Assembly: GCA_963922205.1 (NCBI GenBank)
Contig: CAWUHX010000224.1
Span: 434,001 to 498,000, forward strand
Direction: 5' to 3'
From: Romanomermis culicivorax
Lineage: Eukaryota; Nematoda; Enoplea; Mermithida; Mermithidae
Length of the DNA stretch: 64,000 nt
Positions 11,021 through 23,790 of this stretch are shown piece after piece. Made by a program: the position numbers and the translations under genes. The notes below the pieces were generated by a model, which was given only the letters and a program-made list of their open reading frames with translations, made no database searches and had not been told where the DNA came from. The stretch's first letter is position 1; every line of letters begins with the position of its first letter.

Positions 11021-14000
11021 GTTGAAAATTTGCAAATTTGGGGAATTTTGAATGCAAAAAAATGTAAATTTTGAAGATTTTTAGTAGAAAAACGTAAAAT
11101 TGGTCGATTTTTCGTCGAAAAATAAAATAAATTTGGTCAATTTTTCGTTTCAAAAAATGTAAATTTATTTACAAATTTCAGTCAAAAAAATATAAATTTG
11201 GTTAGTTTTTAGTGGAAATAATTAAAATTCGTCGAATTTTTCGCCCAAAAATGTAAATTTAGTGAATTTTCCGTTCAAAAAATGTAGATTCAGTTGATTA
11301 TCATTCGGAAAAATTGAAAATTTGGTCAATTTTCAATCGAAAAAAAATAAATTCCTTTAATTTTTCGACCAAAAATTGTAAATTTGGTGAATATTCCGTT
11401 CAAAAAATGTAAAGTTGGGAGATTTTTCGTGGAAAAAATTAAATTTGGTCAATTTTTCGTTTCAAAAATGTAAATTTATTTAAATTTCAGTCAAAAAAAA
11501 TATAAATTTGGTTGATTTTTAGTGGAAAAAATTAAAATTTGTCGAATTTTTCGCCCAAAAATGTAAATTTAGTGAATTTTCCGTTCAAAAAATGTAGATT
11601 CAGTCGATTATCCTTCGAAAAAATTTAAAATTTTGTCAATTTTCAATCGAAAAAATTAAATTCCATCAATTTTTCGACCGAAAATTGTTAATTTGGTGAA
11701 TATTCTGTTCAAAAAAGGTAAAGTTGGTCCATTTTTCGTGGAAAAAAAATGTAAATTTGGTCAATTTTCCGTTCAAAAAATGTAAAGTTGGGAGATTTTT
11801 CGTGGAAAAAAATTTAAATTTGGTCAATTTTTCGTTTCAAAAAATGTAAATTTCGTCAATTAGTGGTCGTAAAATTGAAAATTTTGTCAATTTTCAATCG
11901 AAAAAAAATTAAATTCCTTCAGTTTTTCGATCAAAAATTGTAAATTTGGTGAATATTCCGTTCAAAAAATGTAAAGTTGGTCGATTTTTCGTGGAAAAAA
12001 ATTTAAATTTGGTCAATTTTTCGTTTCAAAAAATGTAAACTTTGTCGATTAGTGGTCGAAAAATTGAAAACTTTGTGAATTTTCAATGGGAAAAAATTAA
12101 ATTCCTCAAATTTTTCGATCAAAAACTGTAAATTTGGTGAATATTCCGTTTAGAAAATGTAAAGTTAGTCGATTTTTCGTGGAAAAAAATTTAAATTTGG
12201 TCAATTTTTCGTTTCAAAAAATGTAAACTTTGTCAATTAGTGGTCGTAAAATTGAAAATTTTGTCAATTTTCAATCGAAAAAAATTAAATTCCCCCATTT
12301 TTTCGACCGAAAATTGTAAATTTTGTGAATATTCCGTTCAAAAAATGTAAAGTTGGTCGATTTTTCGTGGAAAAAAATTTAAATTTGGTCAATTTTTCGT
12401 TCAAAGAATGTAAATTTATTTACAAATTTCAGTCAAAAAAATATAAATTTGGTTAGTTTTTAGTGGAAAAAATTAAAATTCGTCGAATTTTCCGCCCAAA
12501 AATGTAAATTTAGTGAATTTTCCGTTCAAAAAATGTAGATTCAGTTGATTATCATTTGAAAAAATTGAAAATTTTGTCAATTTTCAATCGAAAAAAATTA
12601 AATTCCTTCAATTTTTCGACCAAAAATTGTAAATTTGGTGAATATTCCGTTCAAAAAATGTAAAGTTGGGAGATTTTTCGTGGAAAAAAAATTTAAATTT
12701 GGTCAATTTTTCGTTTCAAAAAATGTAAACTTTGTCGATTAGTGGTCGAAAAATTGAAAATTTTGTCAATTTTCAATCGAAAAAATGTAAGCTTATTTAA
12801 ATTTTTCATCGAAAAAAGTGAATTCGTTAAATTTTTTGATTGAAACAAATTAAATTGGGTCAATTTTTCGTCGAAAAAATGTAATTTTTCTTGCAAAAAA
12901 CCTAAATTTTCATGATTTTTAGTCGAAAAATGCAAATTTGATCGATTTTTGGGCCGATAAAAATTAAATTTGATCAATTTTTCGTTCAAAAAATACAAGA
13001 ATTTGGCGAATTTTGAGCCGTAAAATAGAAATTCCCTCAATTTTTCTTTTTTAGAAAATGTGAATTTGGTCGATTTCTCGGCGAAAAAAATTAAATTTGG
13101 TTAATTTTTGCTTCAAAAAAATTTAAATTTGAATAAGTTTTACTCGAAAAAATGTAAATTTACTTAATTTTTAGTCGAAAAAATTTAATTTAGGTCAACT
13201 TTTGTTGGGAAAAATTTGAATTTGCTCAATTTTTTTCGGAAAAAATGTAAATTTGGTCAATTTTCCGTCGTAAAAACGTAAATTTATTTAAATTTCAGTC
13301 CAAAAAAATATAAATTTGGTTAATTTTTAGTGGAAAAAATTAAAATTTGTCCTATTTTTCGACCAAAAATTGAAATTTAGTCAATTTTTAGTCGAAAAAA
13401 ATAAAATTGCTTCAATTTTTCGACCGAAAATCATAAATTTGGTGAAATTTCCGTTCAAAAAATGTAAATTTAGTCAATTTTTCGTTCAAAAATGTAAATT
13501 TTGGTAGTTTTTCGTGAAAAAAACGTAAATTTGGTCATTTGTCGATCGAAAAATAGGAATTTTGTTAATTTTTGGTCGAAAAATGTGAATTTGTTCAATT
13601 TTTTGGTGAAAAAAATGTAAATTTGGTCAATTTTTAGTCGAAAAAAAAATAAAATTCCCTCATTTTTTCGACCAAAAATTGTAAATTTGGTGAACTTTTC
13701 TTTTAAAAAAATGGAAATTTAGTTAATTTTTGGTCGAAAAATTGAAAATTTTGTCAATCTTTGATTGGAAAAAGTGTAAATTAAGTCAATTTTGTGGTTC
13801 AAAAATGTAAATCTGATTAGTTTTCTAAGAGAAAAACATAAATTTTCTTGCATTTGTGTCGAAAAAATGTGGATTCTGTTCAATTTCTGTCAAAAAAATG
13901 TAAATTAGGTTAATTTTTAGTCGAAAAATGTGAATTTGCTAAATTTTTTTCAGAAAAAAAAATCAAATTTGGTCAATTTTTAGTAGAAAAATGTAAATTA

Positions 14001-14699
14001 CGTTGATTTTTTGGGGAAAAAAAGTTTAAATTTAATCAATTTTTCGTTCAGAAAATTCAAATTTGATTATTTTTTGCTTCAAAAAATGTGAATTTGACGA
14101 ATTTATAGTCGGAAAAAAATTAAAATTACTTAAATTCCAAAATTTTCTGTTCGAAAAATTTCAATTTAACCATTTTTCGTCCGAAAAAATGTAAATTTTG
14201 TCAATTTTTCATTGAAAAATGTAAATGTTGTTAAATTTTTGTCGACAAAAAGCAAATTTGCCAATTTTAGGTTTGAAAAAATGTCCATTTTGTCAAATTT
14301 AGTCGAAAAAGATGAAAATTTTGGCAATTTTCCGTCAAAAAAATCAATTTTTCCTCAAAAAAATTCAAATTTAGTCGAACAAATTTAAAATGTCTTCTAT
14401 TTTCCTTTGGAAAAATGCAAATTTACTTGAATATTTAGTCGAAAAAATGCGAATTTGATAAATTTTCCCGCGAAAACGAAAATTTTGAGTCGAAAAAAAA
14501 TATAAATTTTGTCATTTTTCCGTCGAGAAAAGGTAAATTTTGTGGATTTTTAGCCAAAAAATTTGGCCATTTTTCGCTTTGAAAATGGAAATTTGTTAAA
14601 TTTTCAGTCAAAAAAATGTTAATTTGGTCAATTTTCAGTCCGAAAATGTGAATTTAATCAATTTTTCGCCGGAAAAATGTAAATTTAGTCAATTTTCTC

Positions 14700-16700
14700 C
14701 CAAAATTTTGGCCATTTTTTGCTTTGAAAATGTAGATTTGGTTAATTTTTAGGCGAAAAAATCTTAAATTCGATCAATTTTCCGACGAGAAAATTTGAAT
14801 TTCGTTAACTTTTAGTTTAAAAAATTGAAATTTCTCCAATTTTCCGTCGAAAAAATGTAAATTTAGTCGAAATTTCAGTCGAAAAAATGTAAATTTGCTC
14901 AAATTTTCTGGCGAAAAATGTGAATTTCCGTCTTTTTTCGCTTCAAAAATGTGAAATTTCGGCATTTTTCGTTGAAAAAATGAAAATTTGAAAATTTTCA
15001 CACAAAGCAATGAAAATTGGCCTTTAAAAATGTAAATTTTGGCAAATTTTCTCGTCAGAAAAATGGAAATTTTCTCAAATTTCCCTGGGAAAATGCATTT
15101 TCGTCATTTTTTGCTTCAAAAATTTAGATTTTGTCTATTTTAAGTCGGAAAAAAATTAAAATTTGACCAATTTTTCGTCGAAAAAATGTAAATTTAATCA
15201 AGTTTTGCTGGGAAAAATGTAAATTTTAGCAATTTTTCACCCCAAAAAAACGGAAATTTTAGTAATTTCTCCTCCAAAAAAAAGTAAATTTGGTCGATTT
15301 TTTGCCACAAAAACGTAAATTTCGTCAATTTTTCATCGAAAAAGTGTAAATTTGGTAAATTTTCTCCCAAAATTTTGGTCATTTTTTGCTTTGAAAATGT
15401 AGATTTGGTTAATTTTTAGGCGAAAAAATCTTAAATTTGATCAATTTTCCGACGAGATAATTTGAATTTCGTTAATTTTTAGTTTAAAAAATTAAAATTT
15501 CTCCAATTTTCCGTCGAAAAAAATGTAAATTTAGTCGAAATTCCAGTCGAAAAAATGTAAATTTGCTCAAATTTTCTGGCGAAAAATGTGAATTTCCGTC
15601 TTTTTTCGCTTCAAAAATGTGAAATTTCGGCATTTTTCGTTGGAAAAAAATGAAAATTTGTAAATTTTCACACAAAGCAATGAAAATTGGCCTTTAAAAA
15701 TGTAAATTTTGGCAAATTTTCTCGTCAGAAAAATGGAAATTTTCTCAAATTTCCCTGGGAAAATGTATTTTCGTCATTTTTTGCTTCAAAAATTTAGATT
15801 TAGTCTATTTTCAGTCGGAAAAAAATCAAAATTTGACCAATTTTTCGTCGAAAAAATGTAAATTTAATTAAGTTTTGCTGGGAAAAATGTAAATTTTAGC
15901 AATTTTCCACCCCAAAAAAACGGAAATTTAAGTAGTTTGTCCTCCAAAAAAAGTAAATTTGGTCGATTTTTTGCCACAAAAAGTAAATTTCGTCAATTTT
16001 TCATCGAAAAAGTGTAAATTTGGTAAATTTTCTCCCAAAATTTTGGTCATTTTTTGCTTTGAAAATGTAGATTTGGTTAATTTTTAGGCGAAAAAATCTT
16101 AAATTTGATCAATTTTCCGACGAGATAATTTGAATTTCGTTAATTTTTAGTTTAAAAAATTAAAATTTCTCCAATTTTCCGTCGAAAAAAATGTAAATTT
16201 AGTCGAAATTCCAGTCGAAAAAATGTAAATTTGCTCAAATTTTCTGGCGAAAAATGTGAATTTCCGTCTTTTTTCGCTTCAAAAATGTGAAATTTCGGCA
16301 TTTTTCGTTGGAAAAAAATGAAAATTTGTAAATTTTCACACAAAGCAATGAAAATTGGCCTTTAAAAATGTAAATTTTGGCAAATTTTCTCGTCAGAAAA
16401 ATGGAAATTTTCTCAAATTTCCCTGGGAAAATGTGTTTTCGTCATTTTTTGCTTCAAAAATGTAGATTTTGTCTATTTTCAGTCGGAAAAAAATTAAAAT
16501 TTGACCAATTTTTCGTCGAAAAAATGTAAATTTAATCAAGTTTTGCTGGGAAAAATGTAAATTTTAGCAATTTTTCACCCCAAAAAACGGAAATTTTAGT
16601 AATTTCTCCTCCAAAAAAAGTAAATTTTTGCCACAAAAACGTAAATTTCGTCAATTTTTCGTCGAAAAAGTGTAAATTTGGTAAATTTTCCGTCAAAAAA
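14700..16700. repeat. Higher-order repeat of about 667 bp, three copies
   Basis: Inside intron 3, a stretch from 'ctcccaaaattttggccattttttgctttg' through 'ctcgtcagaaaaatggaaattttctc' recurs almost unchanged at spacings of 665 and 668 bp. The second and third copies share the 'gataatttgaatttcgttaa' variant where the first has 'gaaaatttgaatttcgttaa', so they are the most recent pair. Confidence 0.8.
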
Positions 16701-19199
16701 GAGTAAACTTGAGCGATTTTTAGTTGGGAAAATGTGAATTTCTTCAATTATTCGTCGAAAAAAATGTAAATTTTTGTCAATTTTTCGTCGGAAAAAAATG
16801 TAAATTCTTAAATTTCCCGTGTTAAAAAGCGAAATTCTATTAATTTTCCGTTCAAAAATGTCAATTATCGTAATTTTTCTCCCAGAAAAATGTAAATTTT
16901 TGTCATTTTTCCTGAAAAAAAAATGTAAATTTGATCGATTTTCTTTCGAAAAAAATGAAAATTTCGTCAATTCTTGGTCGGAAAAATGTTAATTCAATCT
17001 ATTTTCGGTCGAAAAAATGTAAATTTGGTAAATTTTTCGTATTTAAAAGCAAAATTTCTTGAATTTTTCCTTCAAAAGATGAAAAATTTTCGTAATTTTT
17101 CGTCAAAAAACGCAAATTTGGTAAATTTTTGCTTTTAAAAAATGTAAATTTGGATAACTTTGTGGTCGAAAAAATGTAAATTTGGTAAATTTTTCGTATT
17201 TAAAAGCAAAATTTCTTGAATTTTTCCTTCAAAAGATGTAAATTTTCGTAATTTTTCGTCAAAAAATGCAAATTTGGTAAATTTTTGGTTTAAAAAATGT
17301 AAATTTGGATAACTTTGTGGTCGAAAAAATGCAAATTTGGTGAATTTTTTTCGAAAAAAAAACGGAAATGTTGTGAATTTTCGGTCGAAAAAATGTAAAT
17401 TTGGTAAATTTTCATTAGGAAAAATGAAAATTTTGTCAATTTTCAATCAAAAAAATTTGAATTTTTTCAAATTCTCATCCAAAAATGTGAATTTATTAAA
17501 CTTTTAGGTGAAAAAACTTAAATTTTGTCAATTTTTCGTCAGAAAAATTAAAAATTTAGTTAATTTTTAATGAAAAAAAAATGTAAATTTAGTCGATTTT
17601 TTCTGGAAAATATGTAAATTTGTTTAATTTTTCGGTGAAAAAAATTAAATTTGGTCAATTTTTCGTCAGAAAAATGAAAAATTAACGTAATTTTTTGTCG
17701 AAAAATGTAAATTTGATCGATTTTTCGTCGGAAAAAATTTAAATTCGATCAATATTCCGTTTTAAAAATGTAAATTTAGTCGATTTTTCGTTCGAAAAAA
17801 TGTGAATTTGATAAATTTATAGTCGGAAAACACTAAAATTCCCGAAATTTATCGTTCAAAAATAGTAAATTTGGTAGATTTTTCGTTCAAAAAATGTAAA
17901 TTTATTTAATTTTTGGTCGAAAAATTGGAAATTTTGTAAATTTTTAATCGAAAAAATGTAAACTTTGTCAATTTTCATTCGAAAACCAGTAAATTTGTTT
18001 TAATTTTTGGTCGAAAAATGAAAATTTCGTCAATTTTTTCATCTAAAAATATGAATTTGTTAAATTTTTTGGTAAAAAAAATCAATTTAATCAATTTTTC
18101 GTTCGAAAAAATTCAAATCTGATCAATTCTCCGTTCAAAAATGATGAATTTGTAGTCGGAGAAAATTAAAATTCCAAAATTTCTCGTCCAAAAATTGTAA
18201 ATTTGGTGAATTTTTCGTCCAAAAAATTTAAATTCGGTCGATTTTTCGTTAAGAAAATGTAAATTTAGTCAATTTTTTGTCTGAAAAAATGTAAATTTAG
18301 TAATATTTCGATCGAAAAATTGAAAATTTTGTCAATTTTCATCCCAAAAAATGAAAATTTGGTCAATTTTTAGTCGAAAAAATGTAAATTTGGTTAATTT
18401 TCAGTCGAAAAAATGTAAATTTGATGAATTTTCTGTGAAAAAAATATAAATTTTGTTGAATTTTTTGTCGAAAAAACGTAAATTTGGTCAATTTGTCGTC
18501 AGAAAAATGAAAAATTTGATAAATTATTAATCGAAATTTCGTCAATTTTTCCTGGGAAAAATTTTAATTTCTTAGTTTTTTCGTCTAAAACTTGTAAATT
18601 TCGTCGAAAAATGTAAAATTTCGCTAATTTATTGTTTCAGAAATGTAAATTTGGTCAATTTTCGTCAGAGAAAATGCAAATTTGTTTAAATTTTTGACCG
18701 AAAAAAAGTGAATTTCCTCAATTTTTAATGGAAAAAATGTTAAATTCGATCGATTTTTTCGATGAAAAATGCTGATTTTTTACTATTTTTCGTTGGAAAA
18801 ATGTAAATTTGGTCGTTTTTTAGTCGAAAAAATGTAAATTTGATCAATTTTTGCTTGGAAAAATGTAAATTTTTGCCATTTTTTACGTATAAATGTAAAT
18901 TTGGTTGAATTTTTGACCAAAAAATGTAAATTTCCTCAATTTTTAATGGAAAAATGTTAAATTCGATCGATTTTTTCGATGAAAAATGCTGATTTTTCAC
19001 CATTTTTCGTCGGAAAAATGTAAATTTAATCGTTTTTTAGTCGAAAAAATGTAAATTTCCTCAATTTTTTCATGGAAAAAAATTAAATTTGATTATTTTT
19101 TCCCACGAAAATTTTTTCAATTTTTAGCATTTTAGTGGAAAATATGTAAATTTGATTAATTTTTGCTCGGAAAAATGTAAATATTTGCCATTTTTTACG

Positions 19200-20520
19200 T
19201 ATAAATGTAAATTTGGTTAAATTTTTGACTAAAAAATGTAAATTTCCTCAATTTTTAATGGAAAAATGTTAAATTCGATCGATTTTTTTCAATGAAAAAT
19301 GCTGATTTTTTAACATTTTTCGTCGGAAAAATGTAAATTTGGTCGTTTTTTAGTCGAAAAAATGTAAATTTCCTCAATTTTTATTGGAAAAATATTAAAT
19401 TCGATCATTTTTCCCACGAAAATTGGTCAATTTTTAGCATTTTGATCGAAAATATATATAAATTTTATGAATTTTTGCTTGGAAAAATGTAAATTTTTGC
19501 CATTTTTTAAGGTATAAATGTAAATTTGGTTAAATTTTTGACCGAGAAAATGTAAATTTTCCCAATTTTTAATGGAAAAATTTTGTATTCGGTTAATTTT
19601 TCCAATGAAAAATGCAGATTTTTATACCATTTTTCGTCGGAAAAATGTAAATTTGGTCGTTTTTTAGTCGAAAAAATGTAAATTTCCTCAATTTTCTCAT
19701 GGAAAAAAATTAAATTTGATTATTTTTTCCCACGAAAATTTTTTCAATTTTTAGCATTTTAGTGGAAAATATGTAAATTTGATTAATTTTTGCTCGGAAA
19801 AATGTAAATTTTTGCCATTTTTTAAGGTATAAATGTAAATTTGGTTAAATTTTTGACCGAGAAAATGTAAATTTTCCCAATTTTTAATGGAAAAATTTTG
19901 TATTCGGTTAATTTTTCCAATGAAAAATGCAGATTTTTATACCATTTTTCGTCGGAAAAATGTGAATTTAATCGTTTTTTAGTCGAAAAAATGTAAATTT
20001 CCTCAATTTTTTTAGGGAAAAAAATTAAATTTGATCATTTTTTCCCACGAAAATTGGTCAATTTTTAGCATTTTAGTGGAAAATATGTAAATTTGATTAA
20101 TTTTTGCTCGGAAAAATGTAAATTTTTGCCATTTTTTAAGGTATAAATGTAAATTTGGTTAAATTTTTGACCGAGAAAATGTAAATTTTCCCAATTTTTA
20201 ATGGAAAAATTTTGTATTCGGTTAATTTTTCCAATGAAAAATGCTGATTTTTATACCATTTTTCGTCGGAAAAATGTAAATTTAATCGTTTTTTAATCGA
20301 AAAAATGTAAATTTCCTCAATTTTTCATGGAAAAAAATTAAATTTGATCATTTTTTCCCACGAAAATTGGTCAATTTTTAGCATTCTAGTGGAAAATATG
20401 TAAATTTGATAAATTTTTGCTTAGAAAAATGTAAATTTTTGCCATTTTTTAAGGTATAAATGTAAATTTGGTTGAATTTTTGACCAAAAAATGTAAATTT
20501 CCTCAATTTTTAATGAAACA
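19200..20520. repeat. Higher-order repeat of about 315 bp
   Basis: Unit built of five or six basic repeats, including 'aatggaaaaattttgtattc', 'atgaaaaatgcagattttta' and 'ttttttcccacgaaaatt'. Copies start near 19230, 19540, 19855 and 20169, with the first more divergent. Confidence 0.75.
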
Positions 20521-20687
20521 ATGTTAAATTCGATCAATTTTTTCAATGAAAAATGCTGATTTTTTACCATTTTTCGTCGGAAAAATGTAAATTTGCTCGT
20601 TTTTTAGTCGAAAAAATGTAAATTTGGTCAATTTTTGCTTGGAAAAATGTAAATTTTTGCCGTTTTTTACGTAAAAAAATTTTTAAG

Positions 20688-20836
20688 GCGATTCTTACGT
20701 CCTAAATGGTCAAAAAATGTGGATAACGAATGGTGGACCGGCCAATTGGTTTTTCGTTTTGGCTAAAACGGATTCCGATCCGAAAACGTCGACCGGCAAA
20801 GCTTTTAGCGGTTTCGTCGTCGACGCCGATACCAAA
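20688..20836 (+). CDS. ACADM: Medium-chain acyl-CoA dehydrogenase, exon 4
   Basis: 149 bp, completing a Gly codon with exon 3 and ending in phase 0 at GATACCAAA|GTAAAA. It reads [20 protein letters not shown], then [20 protein letters not shown] and [15 protein letters not shown] is the second flavin-contacting signature of the family. The next residues expected from the family (about 90, covering the end of the beta domain and the first part of the C-terminal helical domain) are not found between here and 24774. Exons 1-4 together give 222 codons. Confidence 0.93.
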
Positions 20837-22234
20837 GTAAAAATTTTTTGAGTCGAAAATTCAAATTTTTCCAAAAAAAATTGCGAATTTTTGATTATTT
20901 TTCGTTGAAAAATCCAAAATTTGTTTCGAAAAATTGGAAAATTCTGATTTTTTTTTAAAGAATTTTTCCCAAAAAAAAGTGCGAATTTTTGTAGATTTTT
21001 GGTGAAAAATCCAAAATTCTGTTGGAAACTTTCGAAAACGTTGCGTTTTTTCTGATAATTTTCGAGTCGAAAATTTGAATTTTCCTCAAAAAATTGCAAA
21101 TTTTCGATCATTAATCGTCGAAAAATCAAAAATTCGTTCGAAAAATTCGGAAATTTTGTTGTTTTTTTAAGAATTTTTCCTTTAAAAAATTGCAAATTTT
21201 TGTAGATTTTTCGTTGAAAAAAACAAAAACTCGTTTGGGGAAATTTGAAAATTCTGCTGTTTTATGAGAATTTTGCGTTCTCTTTTTTTCGTAAAAAAAT
21301 GCGAATTTTGGATCATTTTTTGTTGAAAAAAAATCCTTTCGAAAAATTCGAAAATTTTGTTTTCTCTGAGAATTTTGGAGTCGAAAATTTTAATTTTTCT
21401 GAAAAAATTGCGAATTTCTGTAAATTTTTGTTGAAAAATCGAAAATTCGTTTCGAAAAATTCCAAAATTCTGCTTTTTTAGAATTTTTCGGCTAAAATTT
21501 AGAATTTTTTCATTAAAAATTGCAAATTTTTGATGACTTTTGACTGAAAAATCAAAAATTCGTTTCGAAAAATTCGAAAATAATTATACTTTTTTACAAG
21601 ATTTTTTGTCTAAAATTGCGAATTTTGAACTGCTTGCTTGAAAAATCAGACAATTCGTTTCGATAAATTCGAAAATTCTGCTTTTTTAGAATTTTGTGGC
21701 TAAAATGTGAAATATTTTTTTAAAAATTGCAAATTTTTGATGTTTTCCGGTGGAAAAATCAAAAATTTGTTCCGAAAAATTCAAAAATTTGCTTTTTTTG
21801 ATAATTTTACCTGAAAAAATTGAATTTTTCCTTAAAAAATTGCTAATTTTTGTAGATTTTTCGTTGAAAAATTAAAAATTTGTTTCGAAAAATTCGAAAA
21901 TTCTGTTTTTTTTTTTTAATTTGTCGTCAAATGTTGCAATTTTTCATTTCCAAAATTGTTATTTTTAGTTTTCCTTGAAAAATCCAAAATTCGATTCGAA
22001 AAATTCGAATGGTCTGATTTTTTGAGAATTTTCCCAAAAAAATTGCGAATTTTTGATGGATTTTTGTTTAAACATATAAAAAATTCGTTCGGAAAAATTC
22101 GAGAATTTGTTTTTTTAGAATTTTGTCTGAAAAATTCGATATTCTCATTTAAAAAATTGCTAATTTTTGTAGACTTTAACGTTGAAAAAACAAAAATTTG
22201 TGTTGAAAAATTAAGAGGTTCTGTTTTTTTTAGA
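20837..22234. repeat. Intron 4 (left part): degenerate AT-rich repeats
   Basis: Loose repeats of 'ttgaaaaatcaaaaattcgtttcgaaaaattcgaaaattctg' style, the same kind as at 4.2-6.8 kb. No exon is visible. The sequence runs straight into the adapter at 22235. Confidence 0.6.
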
Positions 22235-22276
22235 AGTACTCTGCGTTGATACCACTGCTTAATCTGATAGAGTGTG
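22235..22276 (-). other. Library primer and 16-base tag (artefact), left of gap
   Basis: 22235-22260 is the reverse complement of the 26-base primer beginning AAGCAGTGGTATCAACGCAG, used for SMART cDNA and for amplified low-input long-read genomic libraries. It is followed at 22261-22276 by AATCTGATAGAGTGTG, the complement of the tag on the other side. This is not genomic DNA. Confidence 0.97.
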
Positions 22277-22376
22277 NNNNNNNNNNNNNNNNNNNNNNNN
22301 NNNNNNNNNNNNNNNNNNNNNNNNNNNNNNNNNNNNNNNNNNNNNNNNNNNNNNNNNNNNNNNNNNNNNNNNNNNN
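22277..22376. other. Assembly gap of exactly 100 N
   Basis: A fixed-length run of N, flanked on both sides by untrimmed primer and tag. It marks a scaffold join between two contigs of unknown distance. The missing ACADM exon or exons should lie here. Confidence 0.98.
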
Positions 22377-22418
22377 CACACTCTATCAGATTAAGCAGTG
22401 GTATCAACGCAGAGTACT
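22377..22418 (+). other. 16-base tag and library primer (artefact), right of gap
   Basis: CACACTCTATCAGATT (22377-22392), then the forward primer at 22393-22418. Mirror image of the left side. Genomic sequence resumes at 22419 inside the repeat unit. Confidence 0.97.
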
Positions 22419-22904
22419 AGTCGAAAAGTCTGCTTTTTTGAGAATTTTTCCAAAAATTGCAAATTTTACAAAATTTTTCCAAAAACAAATTTTCGGCGAT
22501 ATTTCGAAGCATATACAAAATTCGCAACTTTTTTTATGAAAAATTTGGATTTTTGACTCAAAATCCTCAGAAAAAACAGAATTTTCCATTTTGCGCGCTG
22601 TTTTTTGGATTTCTTTTTCGAAAAATTTTCAACTTTTTGAAAGAATATTTGAAAAAATTAAAATTTAGAAAAACTGAAAAATTTTTTTTTTCTGAAAAAT
22701 ATATCTGAAAATAATCTAAAATTTGAAATTTTTGGAATAAAATTTTTTTTGGAAATAAATTTTGAAATAAAATTTTTAAAATTTTTGCGAAAATTTGCAA
22801 ATTTTGAAAAAAGTGGAAATTACCAATTTAAGAAAAATTTAAAAAAAATTTGCAAGAATGATTTTTGAAAAAAATTCAAAATAATGTCAAGTTTTTGTTT
22901 TTTG

Positions 22905-23790
22905 TCCAAAACTAAGATTGTTGGGTATCATTCGATTCGTCTCGACGAGACGAACAAAAAACAACGCAGACTTTTTTTTCTAATTTCACTTCCCATCGAC
23001 TTATCATTAAAAATAGGATTTTTTCTAGAAAATTTTTTCTTTTTTTTCCAAAAATTAGCATATTGGGTACGAATGGATAGATCTCGACGAGACAAATCCA
23101 AAAATCTTGATTATATTTTCTAATTTTCATTTTTGATGGAATTATCGACAAAAAACGGTGAAATTCATGATTTTTGATATTTTTTTCATTTTTTAACAAA
23201 ATTTCCATAGAAAATAACTGGGAAAAAATTTTTTTTGAAATTTTCAATTTTTCTGAATTTTCGCTCGGTTTTCTTGAATTTTTCAATAAAATTTGCATAA
23301 AAATTGCAATTTTCAATAATTTTTTTTGAAATTTGCGTTTTTACGAATTTCAGGTCGATTTTCTTAATTTTTTTAATAGAATATCTTTAAAAAATTATTC
23401 AGAAAAAAAATTTTATGAAATTTTTTTTTGTAAATTTTTCTGAATTTTTAGTCGATTTTTTAAAGGGAAGTTTAAGAAAATTTTGCAAAAATGATTTTGG
23501 AAAAAATCAAAAAACTTTAAAACAATCTGAATTTTTTGTTTTTTGTCCAAAATTAAGATTGTTGGGTATCATTCGATTCGTCTCGACGAGACGAACAAAA
23601 AACAACGCAGACTTTTTTTTCTAATTTCACTTCCCATCGACTTATCATTAAAAATAGGATTTTTTCTAGAAAATTTTTTCTTTTTTTTCCAAAAATTAGC
23701 ATATTGGGTACGAATGGATAGATCTCGACGAGACAAATCCAAAAATCTTGATTATATTTTCTAATTTTCATTTTTGATTGAATTATCGAC
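22905..23790. repeat. Pair of elements with TCTCGACGAGA palindromes
   Basis: Two near-identical stretches (about 22905-23130 and 23545-23775). Each contains two palindromic cores: ATTCGTCTCGACGAGACGAAC, about 130 bp upstream of GATAGATCTCGACGAGACAAA. Each core sits behind a TTGGGTA block, so the element itself looks like a duplicated half-unit of about 130 bp. Equivalent pairs occur at about 28530/29180, 34140/34785 and 39775/40425. The peptide-like open frames over them on both strands are by-products of the repeat. Confidence 0.85.

Larger units (their letters stand above)
11021..20687 (+). repeat. Intron 3: 9.7 kb of roughly 35-45-bp repeats with higher-order units
   Basis: The intron is filled end to end with variants of 'aaatgtaaatttggtcaatt' plus 'tttcgtcgaaa'. 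Two higher-order levels are visible. A unit of about 667 bp occurs about three times between roughly 14.7 and 16.7 kb, with corresponding points at 15010, 15675 and 16343. A unit of about 315 bp occurs between about 19.2 and 20.5 kb, with the block GACCGAGAAAATGTAAATTT at about 19540, 19855 and 20169. No gene is seen on either strand; the many short open frames repeat with the units. Confidence 0.9.

Noticed and set aside
15484-15675. Repeated 63-codon minus-strand frame in intron 3
   Set aside because: It recurs only because of the 667-bp higher-order repeat and consists of Phe/Lys/Asn-rich background.
22235-22418. Possible natural inverted repeat or hairpin around the gap
   Set aside because: The inverted sequence is exactly the library primer and tag; the genomic flanks are not complementary to each other.
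22912-23316. 134-codon minus-strand frame found in every ACADM unit
   Set aside because: It covers the palindrome element and AT-rich intron, has no domain or codon bias, and is broken in the more diverged copies.
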